A stretch of 21,578 nt of DNA, taken from NCBI GenBank assembly GCA_002478265.1, contig DLNC01000033.1:570-22147 (forward strand), written 5' to 3'. Positions within the stretch are counted from its first letter, which is position 1, and each line of letters begins with the position of its first letter. Below are positions 1 to 7,353 of this stretch, piece after piece. Both the position numbers and the translations under genes were made by a program. The notes under the pieces are model-generated. The model was not told the DNA's origin, ran no database searches, and saw only the letters and a program-made list of their open reading frames with translations. The stretch comes from Syntrophaceae bacterium UBA7520 (GTDB lineage: Bacteria > Desulfobacterota > Syntrophia > Syntrophales > Smithellaceae).

Positions 1-25
1 GAAAAACAACTAGCAAAAGCTGCCT

Positions 26-62
26 AAAAAACGTTGCCGATGAAAGACTGACTGTCCGGCAA
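26..62 (-). terminator. Possible weak intrinsic terminator after nnr
   Basis: On the minus strand, just past the nnr stop, a 6-bp stem (TTGCCG with CGGCAA, plus-strand arms 57-62 and 34-39) closes a 17-base loop. It is followed by CG and six T residues (plus-strand A-run 26-31). Stem plus U-tract is the intrinsic terminator layout, but the stem is short and the loop long, so this is tentative. Nothing else is recognisable in the first 80 bases. Confidence 0.3.
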
Positions 63-80
63 GTGGTTGACTTTTACATC

Positions 81-1649
81 TTACAAAATCACCGGCGGCG
101 CATAATAATTGCTATCAACGTCACCCTCTCGGTCTTTTTTTAAAGCAAGAGGAAGAAATTCCATGATATCTTTTGCCGTGATACCGTCCATTCCTTTTTT
201 ATCTACCGCCAAATCACCGGCTAAACCATGCAGAAATACACCTTTGCGTGTTGCCCCGTTTGGCTTTAATCCCAGGCCATACATGGCCGCGATACAGCCG
301 GTAAGCACATCGCCGGAACCGGCAGTAGCCATGCCCGCGTTGCCGGTCAAATTCACAAAGACATTGCCATCAGGATAGCCAATCAACGAATGCGCGCCTT
401 TTAAGACAATAATGCTGTTGAGGTTTCTTGTCGCCTCCTGCAATACCACAATTTTATTTTTATCGATTTCCGCCAAAGATTTGCCGGTAAGCCGCGCCAT
501 TTCTCCCAGATGCGGCGTGAGAATCGTGGGGGCTTTTCTTTTCTGCAAAATGCCAATATCTTCCGCAATCGCGGTAAGTCCATCGCCGTCGATGAGCAAT
601 GGCTTTTTTATTTCCGCCGCCAATTCCCTGACCAGTTGTGTTGTTTCCTCATCGAGCGAAAGCCCCGGGCCGATCACCACCATGTCCACCTTTGCCGCGG
701 CGGCAAGCAAATTATTTTTATTGCTAAGGGCAATGCTTTTGGCGGCTGTTTCTTCCTGCGGCAGGTAAACAATTTCGCGGCCTTTCACCGCGAGCTTACT
801 GATCATGGATTTCGGAGCGGCAAGCCTGGCATATCCGCCGCCGGATTTCATAAAGGACATCGCCGCAAAATAAGGCGCGCCGTAATAGCTGGCGGCGCCG
901 GCGATAAACAAAACATCGCCTACCGAACCCTTGTGTGCCTGAACCGAACGCCTGGGCAAAGGCACATGATCGTTGGTCGCAATTTTTAAAGAAGCGCTTT
1001 GCGTTAAAGAAGGCGGAAAAGAGATGTGCGCGACAAAAAGAGCGCCGCATTGTTCATGTCCCGGATAAAGCATGTTGCCAATTTTGGGCAAGCCAAACGT
1101 TACGGTATAATCAGCTTTTACCGCTGCGCCCAAAATCTCACCCGTATCACCGTTGACGCCGGAAGGAATATCCAAAGACAAAACTTTCTTTTTGCTTTTA
1201 TTTATGAGGGAAATTACTTCCGCGGCCAATCCCGTAACCGGACGGTCGAGCCCCGTGCCGAATATCGCGTCAATAATCAAATCACAGTGCGCTACGTCTT
1301 TTTTTGCCTGGGCCGCGCTCTGCAGCGCACAAATTTCCACAGGCAGTTTTTCTAATATAGCCATGTTGGTTCGCGCGGCGCCCTTGAATTTTTCTTTATC
1401 TCCGAGCAGAAAGACTTTCACCAAACCACCGCAGGAATGAATAAGCCTTGCCACGGCCAGGCCGTCGCCGCCGTTATTACCCATACCGCAGAAGATAACA
1501 AATTTCCTGCCGTCAATGCCGACTTTATGCTGCATTAAAGCGACCGAGGCCAAAGCGGCATTTTCCATGAGAATTTCCTCGGCGATGACCAGATTCTCGA
1601 TGCAGTAGCGATCCATGAACCGCATTTCTTCCACGCTGGCTATTTTCAT
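81..1649 (-). CDS. nnr: Bifunctional NAD(P)HX epimerase / ADP-dependent NAD(P)HX dehydratase
   Basis: This enzyme repairs hydrated, inactive NAD(P)H. The N-terminal YjeF_N epimerase domain (about residues 1-215) interconverts the R and S hydrates. The C-terminal ribokinase-like domain (about 230-510) dehydrates the S form using ADP. In the 522-residue product I see the epimerase motif GNNGGDG (57-63), DAIFGTG near D127, LDIPSGVNGDTG (159-170), the dehydratase segment HKGSVGDVLFIAG (239-251), TPHLGEMARL (378-387) and NAGMATAGSGDVLTG (437-451). The length fits the fused bacterial form. The reading frame extends 19 codons further upstream, but the start MKIASVEEMR is preceded by AGGGAGAGGGAC, a good ribosome-binding site, and matches where family members begin. 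It is divergent from the nitroreductase across 95 bases. It is probably soluble and cytoplasmic, with a housekeeping role. Confidence 0.95.
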   Translation of the reverse strand: MKIASVEEMRFMDRYCIENLVIAEEILMENAALASVALMQHKVGIDGRKFVIFCGMGNNGGDGLAVARLIHSCGGLVKVFLLGDKEKFKGAARTNMAILEKLPVEICALQSAAQAKKDVAHCDLIIDAIFGTGLDRPVTGLAAEVISLINKSKKKVLSLDIPSGVNGDTGEILGAAVKADYTVTFGLPKIGNMLYPGHEQCGALFVAHISFPPSLTQSASLKIATNDHVPLPRRSVQAHKGSVGDVLFIAGAASYYGAPYFAAMSFMKSGGGYARLAAPKSMISKLAVKGREIVYLPQEETAAKSIALSNKNNLLAAAAKVDMVVIGPGLSLDEETTQLVRELAAEIKKPLLIDGDGLTAIAEDIGILQKRKAPTILTPHLGEMARLTGKSLAEIDKNKIVVLQEATRNLNSIIVLKGAHSLIGYPDGNVFVNLTGNAGMATAGSGDVLTGCIAAMYGLGLKPNGATRKGVFLHGLAGDLAVDKKGMDGITAKDIMEFLPLALKKDREGDVDSNYYAPPVIL

Positions 1650-1690
1650 GTCCCTCTCCCTTAATATTTTGCGCGCTGTGCCGATTTGTA

Positions 1691-1700
1691 GTAATATTAC
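1691..1700. promoter_or_regulatory. Perfect 10-base palindrome in the nnr/nitroreductase divergent spacer
   Basis: The sequence GTAATATTAC is its own reverse complement and lies near the middle of the 95-base spacer between two divergent genes, a typical operator position. No regulator gene is adjacent, and a 10-base AT-rich palindrome can occur by chance. A weak minus-strand promoter for nnr (TTGGAA, 17 bases, TAATAT) would have its -10 element inside the palindrome. Confidence 0.25.
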
Positions 1701-1744
1701 ATTCACTCAAGGTATTTTCCAATAACAATTTTCAAAGGATTTTT

Positions 1745-2596
1745 ATGGACAAATTGAGCGAAGCCATCAAAAAACGGGTGTCGTGCCGCACATATTCCGA
1801 CAAGCCGATTGAAGAAAACATCCGGCGGCAGCTTGAAGCAATAGTAAAGGCGGCGCATGAAGGGCCTTTCGGCAACAGGCCGAAGTTTAAGCTGCTGAGC
1901 ATGGAAACTGTCACACCAGCCCAGTGGAAAAAAATGGGGACTTACGGCGTCATCAAAGGCGCGCGAATTTTTCTGGCCGGCATTATTCGTCCCGGTCATA
2001 TGGCCATGACGGATTACGGCTACTGCAAGGAAAAAATCATTTTACAAGCGACATTGCTGGGACTGGGAACCTGCTGGCTGGGCGGCACATTCCAGTCCGA
2101 TTTTTTTGCCCAGGCCGCCGGATTGCAACCAGGCGCACTGATGCCTACCGTAACACCGCTGGGGTATCCCGCCTCGCAAAAATCGCTGACGGAAAAACTC
2201 ATGCGGCGTTTTGCCGGTTCCGACCAGCGAAAACCATGGAAAGATATTTTCTTTGCCGATGATTTTTCCCGGCCCCTGCCCGAAAATGCCGCTGGCAGAT
2301 ACCGCGCGGCGCTGGAAAATCTGCGCCTGGCGCCTTCCGCTTCCAACAAACAGCCGTGGCGGGTTTTATACAACGCGGAAAAGAAGGTCTTTCACTTTTT
2401 CCTTGAACGATCGCAACAATACAAAATGATGGGCATAGCGCATCTGCAGGATATCGATCTGGGCATTGCCATGAGCCATTTTGAAATCACGGCGCGGGAG
2501 ATGGGGCTTAAAGGCAGTTGGTCGATAAAAAAAGACATGCCGCAGGAAAAAATGAGGGAATACATGGTTAGCTGGCAAGAGGCAGAAAAAAATTAG
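1745..2596 (+). CDS. TM1586-type nitroreductase family protein
   Basis: A 283-residue flavin oxidoreductase of the nitroreductase superfamily, most like the single-chain TM1586 type in which two halves build the FMN site. The N-terminal half opens with an RVSCRTYSDKPI segment (about 11-22), the usual phosphate-binding region of the fold. Its centre has a LLGLGTCWLGG helix-turn (about 104-114). The second half begins near residue 187 with LAPSASNKQPWRV, a repeat of the FMN-binding S-x-N-x-QPW signature. The physiological substrate cannot be read from sequence; relatives reduce nitroaromatics, quinones or flavins with NAD(P)H. An AAAGGA ribosome-binding site precedes ATG by six bases. The gene converges on the alcohol dehydrogenase with only two bases between stop codons, so no separate terminator fits there. 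Confidence 0.8.
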   Translation: MDKLSEAIKKRVSCRTYSDKPIEENIRRQLEAIVKAAHEGPFGNRPKFKLLSMETVTPAQWKKMGTYGVIKGARIFLAGIIRPGHMAMTDYGYCKEKIILQATLLGLGTCWLGGTFQSDFFAQAAGLQPGALMPTVTPLGYPASQKSLTEKLMRRFAGSDQRKPWKDIFFADDFSRPLPENAAGRYRAALENLRLAPSASNKQPWRVLYNAEKKVFHFFLERSQQYKMMGIAHLQDIDLGIAMSHFEITAREMGLKGSWSIKKDMPQEKMREYMVSWQEAEKN

Positions 2597-2598
2597 AG

Positions 2599-3627
2599 CT
2601 AATTCACCCGCAGAACTTTGGCGCCCTTGATCTTTCCCTCTTTCAGCTCCGCAAGCGCGCGGTTGGCTTCCTCCAAAGGGTATTCTTCAATCTGCGGAAT
2701 TATCGGGATTTTGGCGGCAAGGTTTAAGAATTCTTCGATATCCAGGCGCGTCACGTTGGCGACGCTTTTAATTTCCTTTTCCTGCCAGAGATGCCGGGCG
2801 TAATCGATTTCTAGCAGATATTCTTTATCCGCATCTTCCTTGCGGATGGCGTTAATAACCAGACGTCCGCCCGGCGCGAGATTTTTGAGCGCCTCCACCA
2901 CCGGTTTCCAGACCGGCGTGGTATCGATTATCGTCTGAATTTTTCCCGGCGGTTCATTGGTCGTGTCTCCCGCCCAGGTCGCGCCCAGATCTAACGCGAA
3001 ATTGCGCTCGCGCGCGGCACGGGCAAAAACAAATATTTCGCTTTGCGGATAAAGATACCGGGATAATTTCAAGACCATATGAGCGGAAGCGCCAAAACCC
3101 GTTAATCCCAGGCTTTGGCCGTCGGCAAGATTGGCCAGACGAAGCGAGCGGTAACCGATCGCGCCAGCACATAAAAGAGGCGCGGCCTGAGAATCACTGA
3201 ATATTTCCGGGATGAAAAAAGCAAAATTCTGGTGGATTTTTATATATTCCGCGTAGCCGCCCTGCGCGTCACGACCGGTCGCCTGAAAATCCGCGCAGAG
3301 ATTTTCGCCGCCGGCCAGGCACTGCGGGCATTTTCCGCAGGCCCAATAGATCCAGCCGATACCTACGCGTTCATTTATTTTGAATTTATTTGCCCGCGCT
3401 CCGCAGTCGATCACCCTACCGACAATCTGATGCCCTAAAATCGCGGGAAAGCGCGGCGGAGGAGCTCTGCCTTCGATTTCATCAAGCTCCGTGTGGCAGA
3501 CACCGCAGGTGGAAACCTTGACAAGAATTTCTTCATCAGCGATGGAAGGAACAGGCATATCAGCAAACTTAAGCGGCTGCCTGTTTTCCCTGAGGTTTGT
3601 TATTCCCTCCAGAATAAGGGCTTTCAT
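2599..3627 (-). CDS. Zinc-dependent alcohol dehydrogenase family protein
   Basis: A 342-residue medium-chain dehydrogenase. The catalytic zinc ligands appear to be C41 (in CGVCHTE), H66 (in GHQ) and C153. The structural zinc site is complete, with C97, C100, C103 and C111 in CGKCPQCLAGGENLC. The Rossmann nucleotide-binding turn is GFGASAH (177-183), where the third glycine of GxGxxG is alanine, as in one ADH subgroup. It probably oxidises alcohols or reduces aldehydes with NAD(H); the substrate is not determinable. It lies 29 bases after the aldolase stop and is likely the last gene of the fbp-MBL-fba-adh transcript. The ribosome-binding site is weak, with only an AGG about 12 bases upstream, which suggests low or coupled translation. 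No later Met works as a start because the N-terminal fold would be lost. Confidence 0.85.
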   Translation of the reverse strand: MKALILEGITNLRENRQPLKFADMPVPSIADEEILVKVSTCGVCHTELDEIEGRAPPPRFPAILGHQIVGRVIDCGARANKFKINERVGIGWIYWACGKCPQCLAGGENLCADFQATGRDAQGGYAEYIKIHQNFAFFIPEIFSDSQAAPLLCAGAIGYRSLRLANLADGQSLGLTGFGASAHMVLKLSRYLYPQSEIFVFARAARERNFALDLGATWAGDTTNEPPGKIQTIIDTTPVWKPVVEALKNLAPGGRLVINAIRKEDADKEYLLEIDYARHLWQEKEIKSVANVTRLDIEEFLNLAAKIPIIPQIEEYPLEEANRALAELKEGKIKGAKVLRVN

Positions 3628-3656
3628 CTATGGCCAAACCTAAAAAAGATTTCTCT

Positions 3657-5051
3657 TTAACCTTTAAAAGCCGCGGGCATTTCCAGGGGCACGTCAACAG
3701 CGCTGATGTATTTTTTTACCACATCCTGTTTTCCCGCGATTTTCAGTTTATCGAACAAAAAAGAAAACTGCTTTTCGAGCTCCGCGCCCAGCTTATCGCG
3801 GGTTTTCGCGGGAAGATGCCAAAGTTCCAGCTTAAACGGCCCGAAACCTTTTTTGCGCGTTTTATAGATAAACTGCTCTTCCGTGTCTTTTTCTTTCCAT
3901 TCGTCCTTAAAATTGGTTTTGAGGTATTGATACATCTTTTCCCGCAACTCACCGGGAAGATTTGCGCTGTCGTAAATGATGTTTTGAAAACCGGTGGCCA
4001 GGTGTATTTCCGCGGTGCCCACCGCCGGAAATTTATCAAAAGCTTCATCGGGCAGCGTGGAGGCCCCATGCTGCACGGCTCCGGCTAGGCCATATTTATC
4101 GCGTGCGACTGCGGAGAGTTTCTCCAGCACGTCAAAATCAATTTTTACCTGGGCCACGGTTCCGTCCGCCAGCGGCACGCCGCCGTGCGTTGTGCCCGTC
4201 TGCACGCTTATTTTACTGATGCCGGTCAGAGAAGGTCCCCGTTTTTTCAGCTCTTCGAGGTAGCCTTCCATAAACGCTTCCAGCTCCTCGACCGTGCTGT
4301 TTTTACCGCCGACTTCGCCAATCTCGCCGCCTACGGAAATAGTAATCCCTTCCGGTTCCAGATCACGGATCATCGTGGTCAGTTCCGCAGCCAGCGTGTA
4401 ATTGGTCTTTTGCTGTTCTTTTACCGTGGGGCAGGATAAATCAACCAGCGTGGAGGTATCAATATCAATATTAAAAAACCCGGCATCAATGGCTTCCCAG
4501 ATTAAATTTTTCACCGTCTGCGTTTCTTTGGCGGCGTCCGCGGCGTATTTCTTCGCGCTAATCTGAAAATGATCGCCCTGCAGAAACACCGGCCCCTGGT
4601 AACCGGTTTTTATCGCCGCGGCTTTTATGGCGCAAGTGTATTCCGCAGGGCGCTGCATCGTGTAATCGATTTCCGAACGGGCAATCTCAAAGATAACCGG
4701 GCCTGCCTTTGCTTTCATCGCGGCGCGGAAAATGGCCTGGGCCGTGTCATAGGTGATCATCCGGATATTAATCGCCGGCACGGTGAATCCCGCCACTTCT
4801 TTGCGCCCCATCGCCTCGTAAAGCGGCTGAATCGATGCGGAATAAATCCCCAGCGCGCGCGCCGCGCGGCGGATAATCCAGCAGGCCGCATCCTGCGCGG
4901 CTTTGTCCGCGCTGAACACCTTGGTGTAAATCAGATCATCGATCAGCTTATTGCGGAATTTCGCTTCATCCATAATCGTTATATCCTGTCCGTCCACCTT
5001 TATGATCTTTGCGCTTTTTTCCTTCAGCTTGTCTTTATTCTCGAAAATCAT
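3657..5051 (-). CDS. fba: Class II (zinc) fructose-bisphosphate aldolase, long form
   Basis: This enzyme reversibly condenses dihydroxyacetone phosphate and glyceraldehyde 3-phosphate to fructose 1,6-bisphosphate. Class II signatures are clear: AGFTVPAINIR (87-97), LQGDHFQ with D160 and zinc ligand H161, GGEIGEVGG with E243, TGTTHGG with H289, and QHGASTL with H328. At 464 residues it is much longer than the usual 280-360. The extra length is about 80 residues before the barrel and about 100 after residue 360, rich in lysine and aromatic residues. A tagatose-bisphosphate or related specificity cannot be excluded. The neighbouring FBPase two genes upstream supports a gluconeogenic role. A strong AAGGAG ribosome-binding site precedes the ATG. 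Confidence 0.85.
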   Translation of the reverse strand: MIFENKDKLKEKSAKIIKVDGQDITIMDEAKFRNKLIDDLIYTKVFSADKAAQDAACWIIRRAARALGIYSASIQPLYEAMGRKEVAGFTVPAINIRMITYDTAQAIFRAAMKAKAGPVIFEIARSEIDYTMQRPAEYTCAIKAAAIKTGYQGPVFLQGDHFQISAKKYAADAAKETQTVKNLIWEAIDAGFFNIDIDTSTLVDLSCPTVKEQQKTNYTLAAELTTMIRDLEPEGITISVGGEIGEVGGKNSTVEELEAFMEGYLEELKKRGPSLTGISKISVQTGTTHGGVPLADGTVAQVKIDFDVLEKLSAVARDKYGLAGAVQHGASTLPDEAFDKFPAVGTAEIHLATGFQNIIYDSANLPGELREKMYQYLKTNFKDEWKEKDTEEQFIYKTRKKGFGPFKLELWHLPAKTRDKLGAELEKQFSFLFDKLKIAGKQDVVKKYISAVDVPLEMPAAFKG

Positions 5052-5120
5052 ACCTTCTCCTTTACGGGGGAATTTGTATTTAAATTAATTGCGCCTCTTC
5101 GTGAAAAAACAATATTAATA

Positions 5121-5993
5121 TCAGCCAATGATTTTTTCTATCGCCTTAATCTTCGCCTCCAGATTAATCAGGTAAGCCTCTTCGGGTTGTTTGTCGCCCT
5201 TTATCGGATCATATTCCTCCTGCTTAATGATTGACGCTATTTTTTTATAATCATTTCCGTGCAGCTTCAACAAATCTTCTATTTTCCGGCGAAAACCGAG
5301 CGTCTGTTCAATCGCCCGCGGGATAAACGCCTTTGCGTCCTGCTGCGTGTAATACCAGCCGTGCGCCAGTACCAGAATTTCTACGTCATAGGCCGCGAGT
5401 TTTTTAAGTGATTCCAGATACACATGATAGTCCGTCAAAAACTCGCTAAAAATATGTTCGCCCAGACCCGGCACGCCGACAGATTCCGAAGGAATCAGCA
5501 CTTTATACTCCGGAATATAAAAACTGAGCATATCCCGCGTGTGGCCGGGAGTTTTTATTATCTTAACATGGAGATCACGCGCCACCTCCACTATTTCGCT
5601 GTCTTCCAGCACCCGATCAACGGAAAAAGGCTCAAAATACACCTTGCCGTCCGGCGCGACCGTGTTGAGCCTTTTAATCAGCTTGACGGCGGTGGGTTTT
5701 TTAATTATTTCGGCCGCCTCCCGCGAAGCCGCAATCACAAGTCTAGGCATCGCTCTTTTGAGAAATCCCGCCGCGCCGCAGTGATCAAAGTGGACATGGC
5801 TTAAAAAAAGGCTCTCGGGCCTTCTTTCCCCCATCAGCTTTATTATTTCCTGCCGGTAATGCTCGCCAAAAACATAGATACCCGCGTCGAACATTACCGG
5901 ATGTTCACCTTCGAGCAAAAATGTCGGGACGGGCTGCGGTCCCAGGCAGTAAAAATTACCCGTGACCCTACCCGGCTTACTTGCACATTTCAT
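5121..5993 (-). CDS. MBL-fold metallo-hydrolase
   Basis: A 290-residue metallo-beta-lactamase-fold protein. The metal site motif HVHFDH (66-71) is present, followed by H151 in TPGHTRD and a distal H211 in LAHGW. The acidic bridging ligand, usually Asp, seems to be supplied by E170 in PSESVG or is displaced, which may alter metal content. A helical, lysine-rich tail (about 220-290) follows the core. Relatives include glyoxalase II-like thioesterases and other hydrolases; the substrate is unknown. It lies between fbp (71 bases) and fba (69 bases) on the same strand, so it is likely co-transcribed with gluconeogenic genes. No good ribosome-binding site precedes this ATG, and the start is less certain than the frame. 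Confidence 0.75.
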   Translation of the reverse strand: MKCASKPGRVTGNFYCLGPQPVPTFLLEGEHPVMFDAGIYVFGEHYRQEIIKLMGERRPESLFLSHVHFDHCGAAGFLKRAMPRLVIAASREAAEIIKKPTAVKLIKRLNTVAPDGKVYFEPFSVDRVLEDSEIVEVARDLHVKIIKTPGHTRDMLSFYIPEYKVLIPSESVGVPGLGEHIFSEFLTDYHVYLESLKKLAAYDVEILVLAHGWYYTQQDAKAFIPRAIEQTLGFRRKIEDLLKLHGNDYKKIASIIKQEEYDPIKGDKQPEEAYLINLEAKIKAIEKIIG

Positions 5994-6064
5994 AATTAAT
6001 AATCAGCATCAACAAAGCGCAACTGCCATTTGAAAAATCGCGCAGGTACAATATTCTGAAATCA

Positions 6065-7000
6065 TCAAGCCAAAAACTCTTTTGCCAACTCCACTTCCGC
6101 ACGGCTGCCGATATAAATTGGTGAACATTTATTGATATTTTCCACTTCTAAAGAAAGAATGTCCTCCTTTCCGTCTGTGGCCAGGCCTCCGGCCTGCTCC
6201 ATGATAAAGGCCATCGGCTGCAGTTCGAATAAAAGCCGCAATTTCCCGCGCGGCGCTTTTTGGAGCGCGGGATAGGTGAAAATCCCGCCTCTTTTTATCA
6301 GCACCTGGTTGATATCGGGAACGAAACCGCCGCTGTAGCGCAGCTTGTAACCTTCTTTCTCCAGATGCTCAACGAATTTCTGATGCGCGGGTATCCACTC
6401 GCAGCGCAGGCCGCCGGGGGAAATAATGGATCCTTTTTCCTTCATTTGTATATTTTCCTGCGCCAGCACATATTCGCCTTCGCGGTTCAAGACAAATTCG
6501 TGCGCTCCCTTTCCCGCGGAATAAATCATCGTGATGAGCGGGCCGTAGGTTATGTAAAGAGCCGCGGCCATCGAGTCCTTGCCCCGGCCCAGAATGGAAT
6601 CCTTATGGATGCCGATAATCGTGCCGATGGCGAGATTGGTATCCACCAAAGACGAGCCGTCCAGCGGGTCGGCGGTAACGATGTATTTTTCCCTGCCGGA
6701 GCCGATTTTGACGATTTCCCTGAGCTCCTCGGAGGCGTATTCGCGCACAAAGCCGGAATATTGAAGCTGATTTTTCATGATGTCATCGGAAGCTTGATCA
6801 AGCGAAAGCTGATCTTCGCCGTAGATGTTTTTGGAGCCAGCCAATTTGCGGTTGGCCTCGTGAATTTTCGCGGAAATATATTTTCCAACCACGGCAATCT
6901 GCCAGATCAGGCGCCGCAGCTCTTCTTCCACCCCGGCCATCCACATGTGCCGCCTTAAATCAATGATATTTTTCGTGTAGTCGTTGATTCCTTCTCCCAT
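6065..7000 (-). CDS. fbp: Class I fructose-1,6-bisphosphatase
   Basis: Hydrolyses fructose 1,6-bisphosphate to fructose 6-phosphate, the committing step of gluconeogenesis. The class I signature is clear: metal-binding acidic residues in GEDQLSLD (61-68) and SEE (90-92), the catalytic DPLDGSS (111-117), the substrate loop RYSGGFVPD (221-229), and the FELQPMAFIMEQAGG region (258-272) with the C-terminal metal and substrate residues. At 311 residues it is slightly shorter than the typical 330, with a short N terminus that lacks an extended AMP-binding arm; whether AMP inhibition is retained is unknown. GGAGG lies about nine bases before ATG. It is the first gene of the probable fbp-MBL-fba-adh operon, read from the long divergent spacer to its right. 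Confidence 0.93.
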   Translation of the reverse strand: MGEGINDYTKNIIDLRRHMWMAGVEEELRRLIWQIAVVGKYISAKIHEANRKLAGSKNIYGEDQLSLDQASDDIMKNQLQYSGFVREYASEELREIVKIGSGREKYIVTADPLDGSSLVDTNLAIGTIIGIHKDSILGRGKDSMAAALYITYGPLITMIYSAGKGAHEFVLNREGEYVLAQENIQMKEKGSIISPGGLRCEWIPAHQKFVEHLEKEGYKLRYSGGFVPDINQVLIKRGGIFTYPALQKAPRGKLRLLFELQPMAFIMEQAGGLATDGKEDILSLEVENINKCSPIYIGSRAEVELAKEFLA

Positions 7001-7106
7001 AGATGCCTCCGCAATTGATTTAATGACGCCTGATTTTTACCGCTACAACCGGATGTATTTTCTGGCCTTATTCTTACGGCCTTATTGATTAACATTCTTT
7101 GCGATT

Positions 7107-7150
7107 TCATGCAAATATTAAGACCATTTTTGCGGCAAACACCTCCTTTC
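7107..7150 (-). promoter_or_regulatory. Orphan extended Shine-Dalgarno with six-codon leader ORF, fbp leader
   Basis: On the minus strand GAAAGGAGGTG (plus 7140-7150) complements the 16S 3' end over about ten bases, better than any other site in the window. The first ATG after it is 14 bases beyond GGAGG and opens a six-residue frame, MVLIFA, that stops at 7107. Translation would end 106 bases before fbp. It could be a leader peptide, a translational standby site or chance. There is no codon run typical of an attenuator. Confidence 0.3.
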
Positions 7151-7206
7151 TTTTTAATAAACGATTGATTTTTATATCAAAATATTTAGCGGCCGTATTT
7201 TTCCGC

Positions 7207-7236
7207 TTCAAAACGTCGGCCTGATTATTATATAAT
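7207..7236 (+). promoter_or_regulatory. Candidate sigma-70 promoter for the leuB-like gene
   Basis: A perfect TATAAT (7231-7236) has TTCAAA (7207-7212, four of six matches) 18 bases upstream. Predicted start of transcription is near 7243, giving a leader of about 110 bases. A second candidate further down has a perfect TTGACA (7257-7262) but a poor -10, TAGTAG, 17 bases later. Confidence 0.45.
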
Positions 7237-7353
7237 CGAGAAAGACTCTTTTGACGTTGACATCGTGACCTCGTTGCGCTAGTAGAGATTCTTCTTTGCG
7301 CCCCAGGCGCCGTTTTCCCAATTTGCAAAAATTTATTTAGTCGGGAGGTTATG

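Larger units (their letters stand above)
7001..7353. other. 353-base divergent regulatory region without a convincing gene
   Basis: This AT-rich spacer separates fbp (minus) from the leuB-like gene (plus). It holds a 9-base direct repeat GGCCTTATT (7064-7072 and 7078-7086), an isolated extended Shine-Dalgarno sequence on the minus strand, two plus-strand promoter candidates, and a small hairpin GCGCC-CCA-GGCGC (7298-7310) followed by CGTTTT. An 89-codon minus-strand frame crosses it but starts inside the leuB-like gene and shows no recognisable domain. I could not place a convincing fbp promoter. Confidence 0.6.

Noticed and set aside
1660..1680. Sigma-54-like CGGCAC element before nnr on the minus strand
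   Set aside because: The GG and GC dinucleotides are not at the required 10-base separation and the -12 TTGC is missing.
1649..1706. Upstream ATG extending nnr by 19 residues
   Set aside because: No ribosome-binding site there, the residues do not fit the family, and the downstream ATG has AGGGAGAGGGAC.
5112..5121. Palindrome ATATTAATAT between fba and the MBL-fold gene
   Set aside because: Pure A/T and overlapping the stop codon region; likely chance in an AT-rich spacer.
4569..5234. 221-codon plus-strand frame opposite the aldolase
   Set aside because: Antisense shadow; its composition (Arg, His and Phe rich) is typical of reverse-strand reading of coding DNA.
6260..6958. 232-codon plus-strand frame opposite fbp
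   Set aside because: Antisense to a gene with complete FBPase motifs; no domain.
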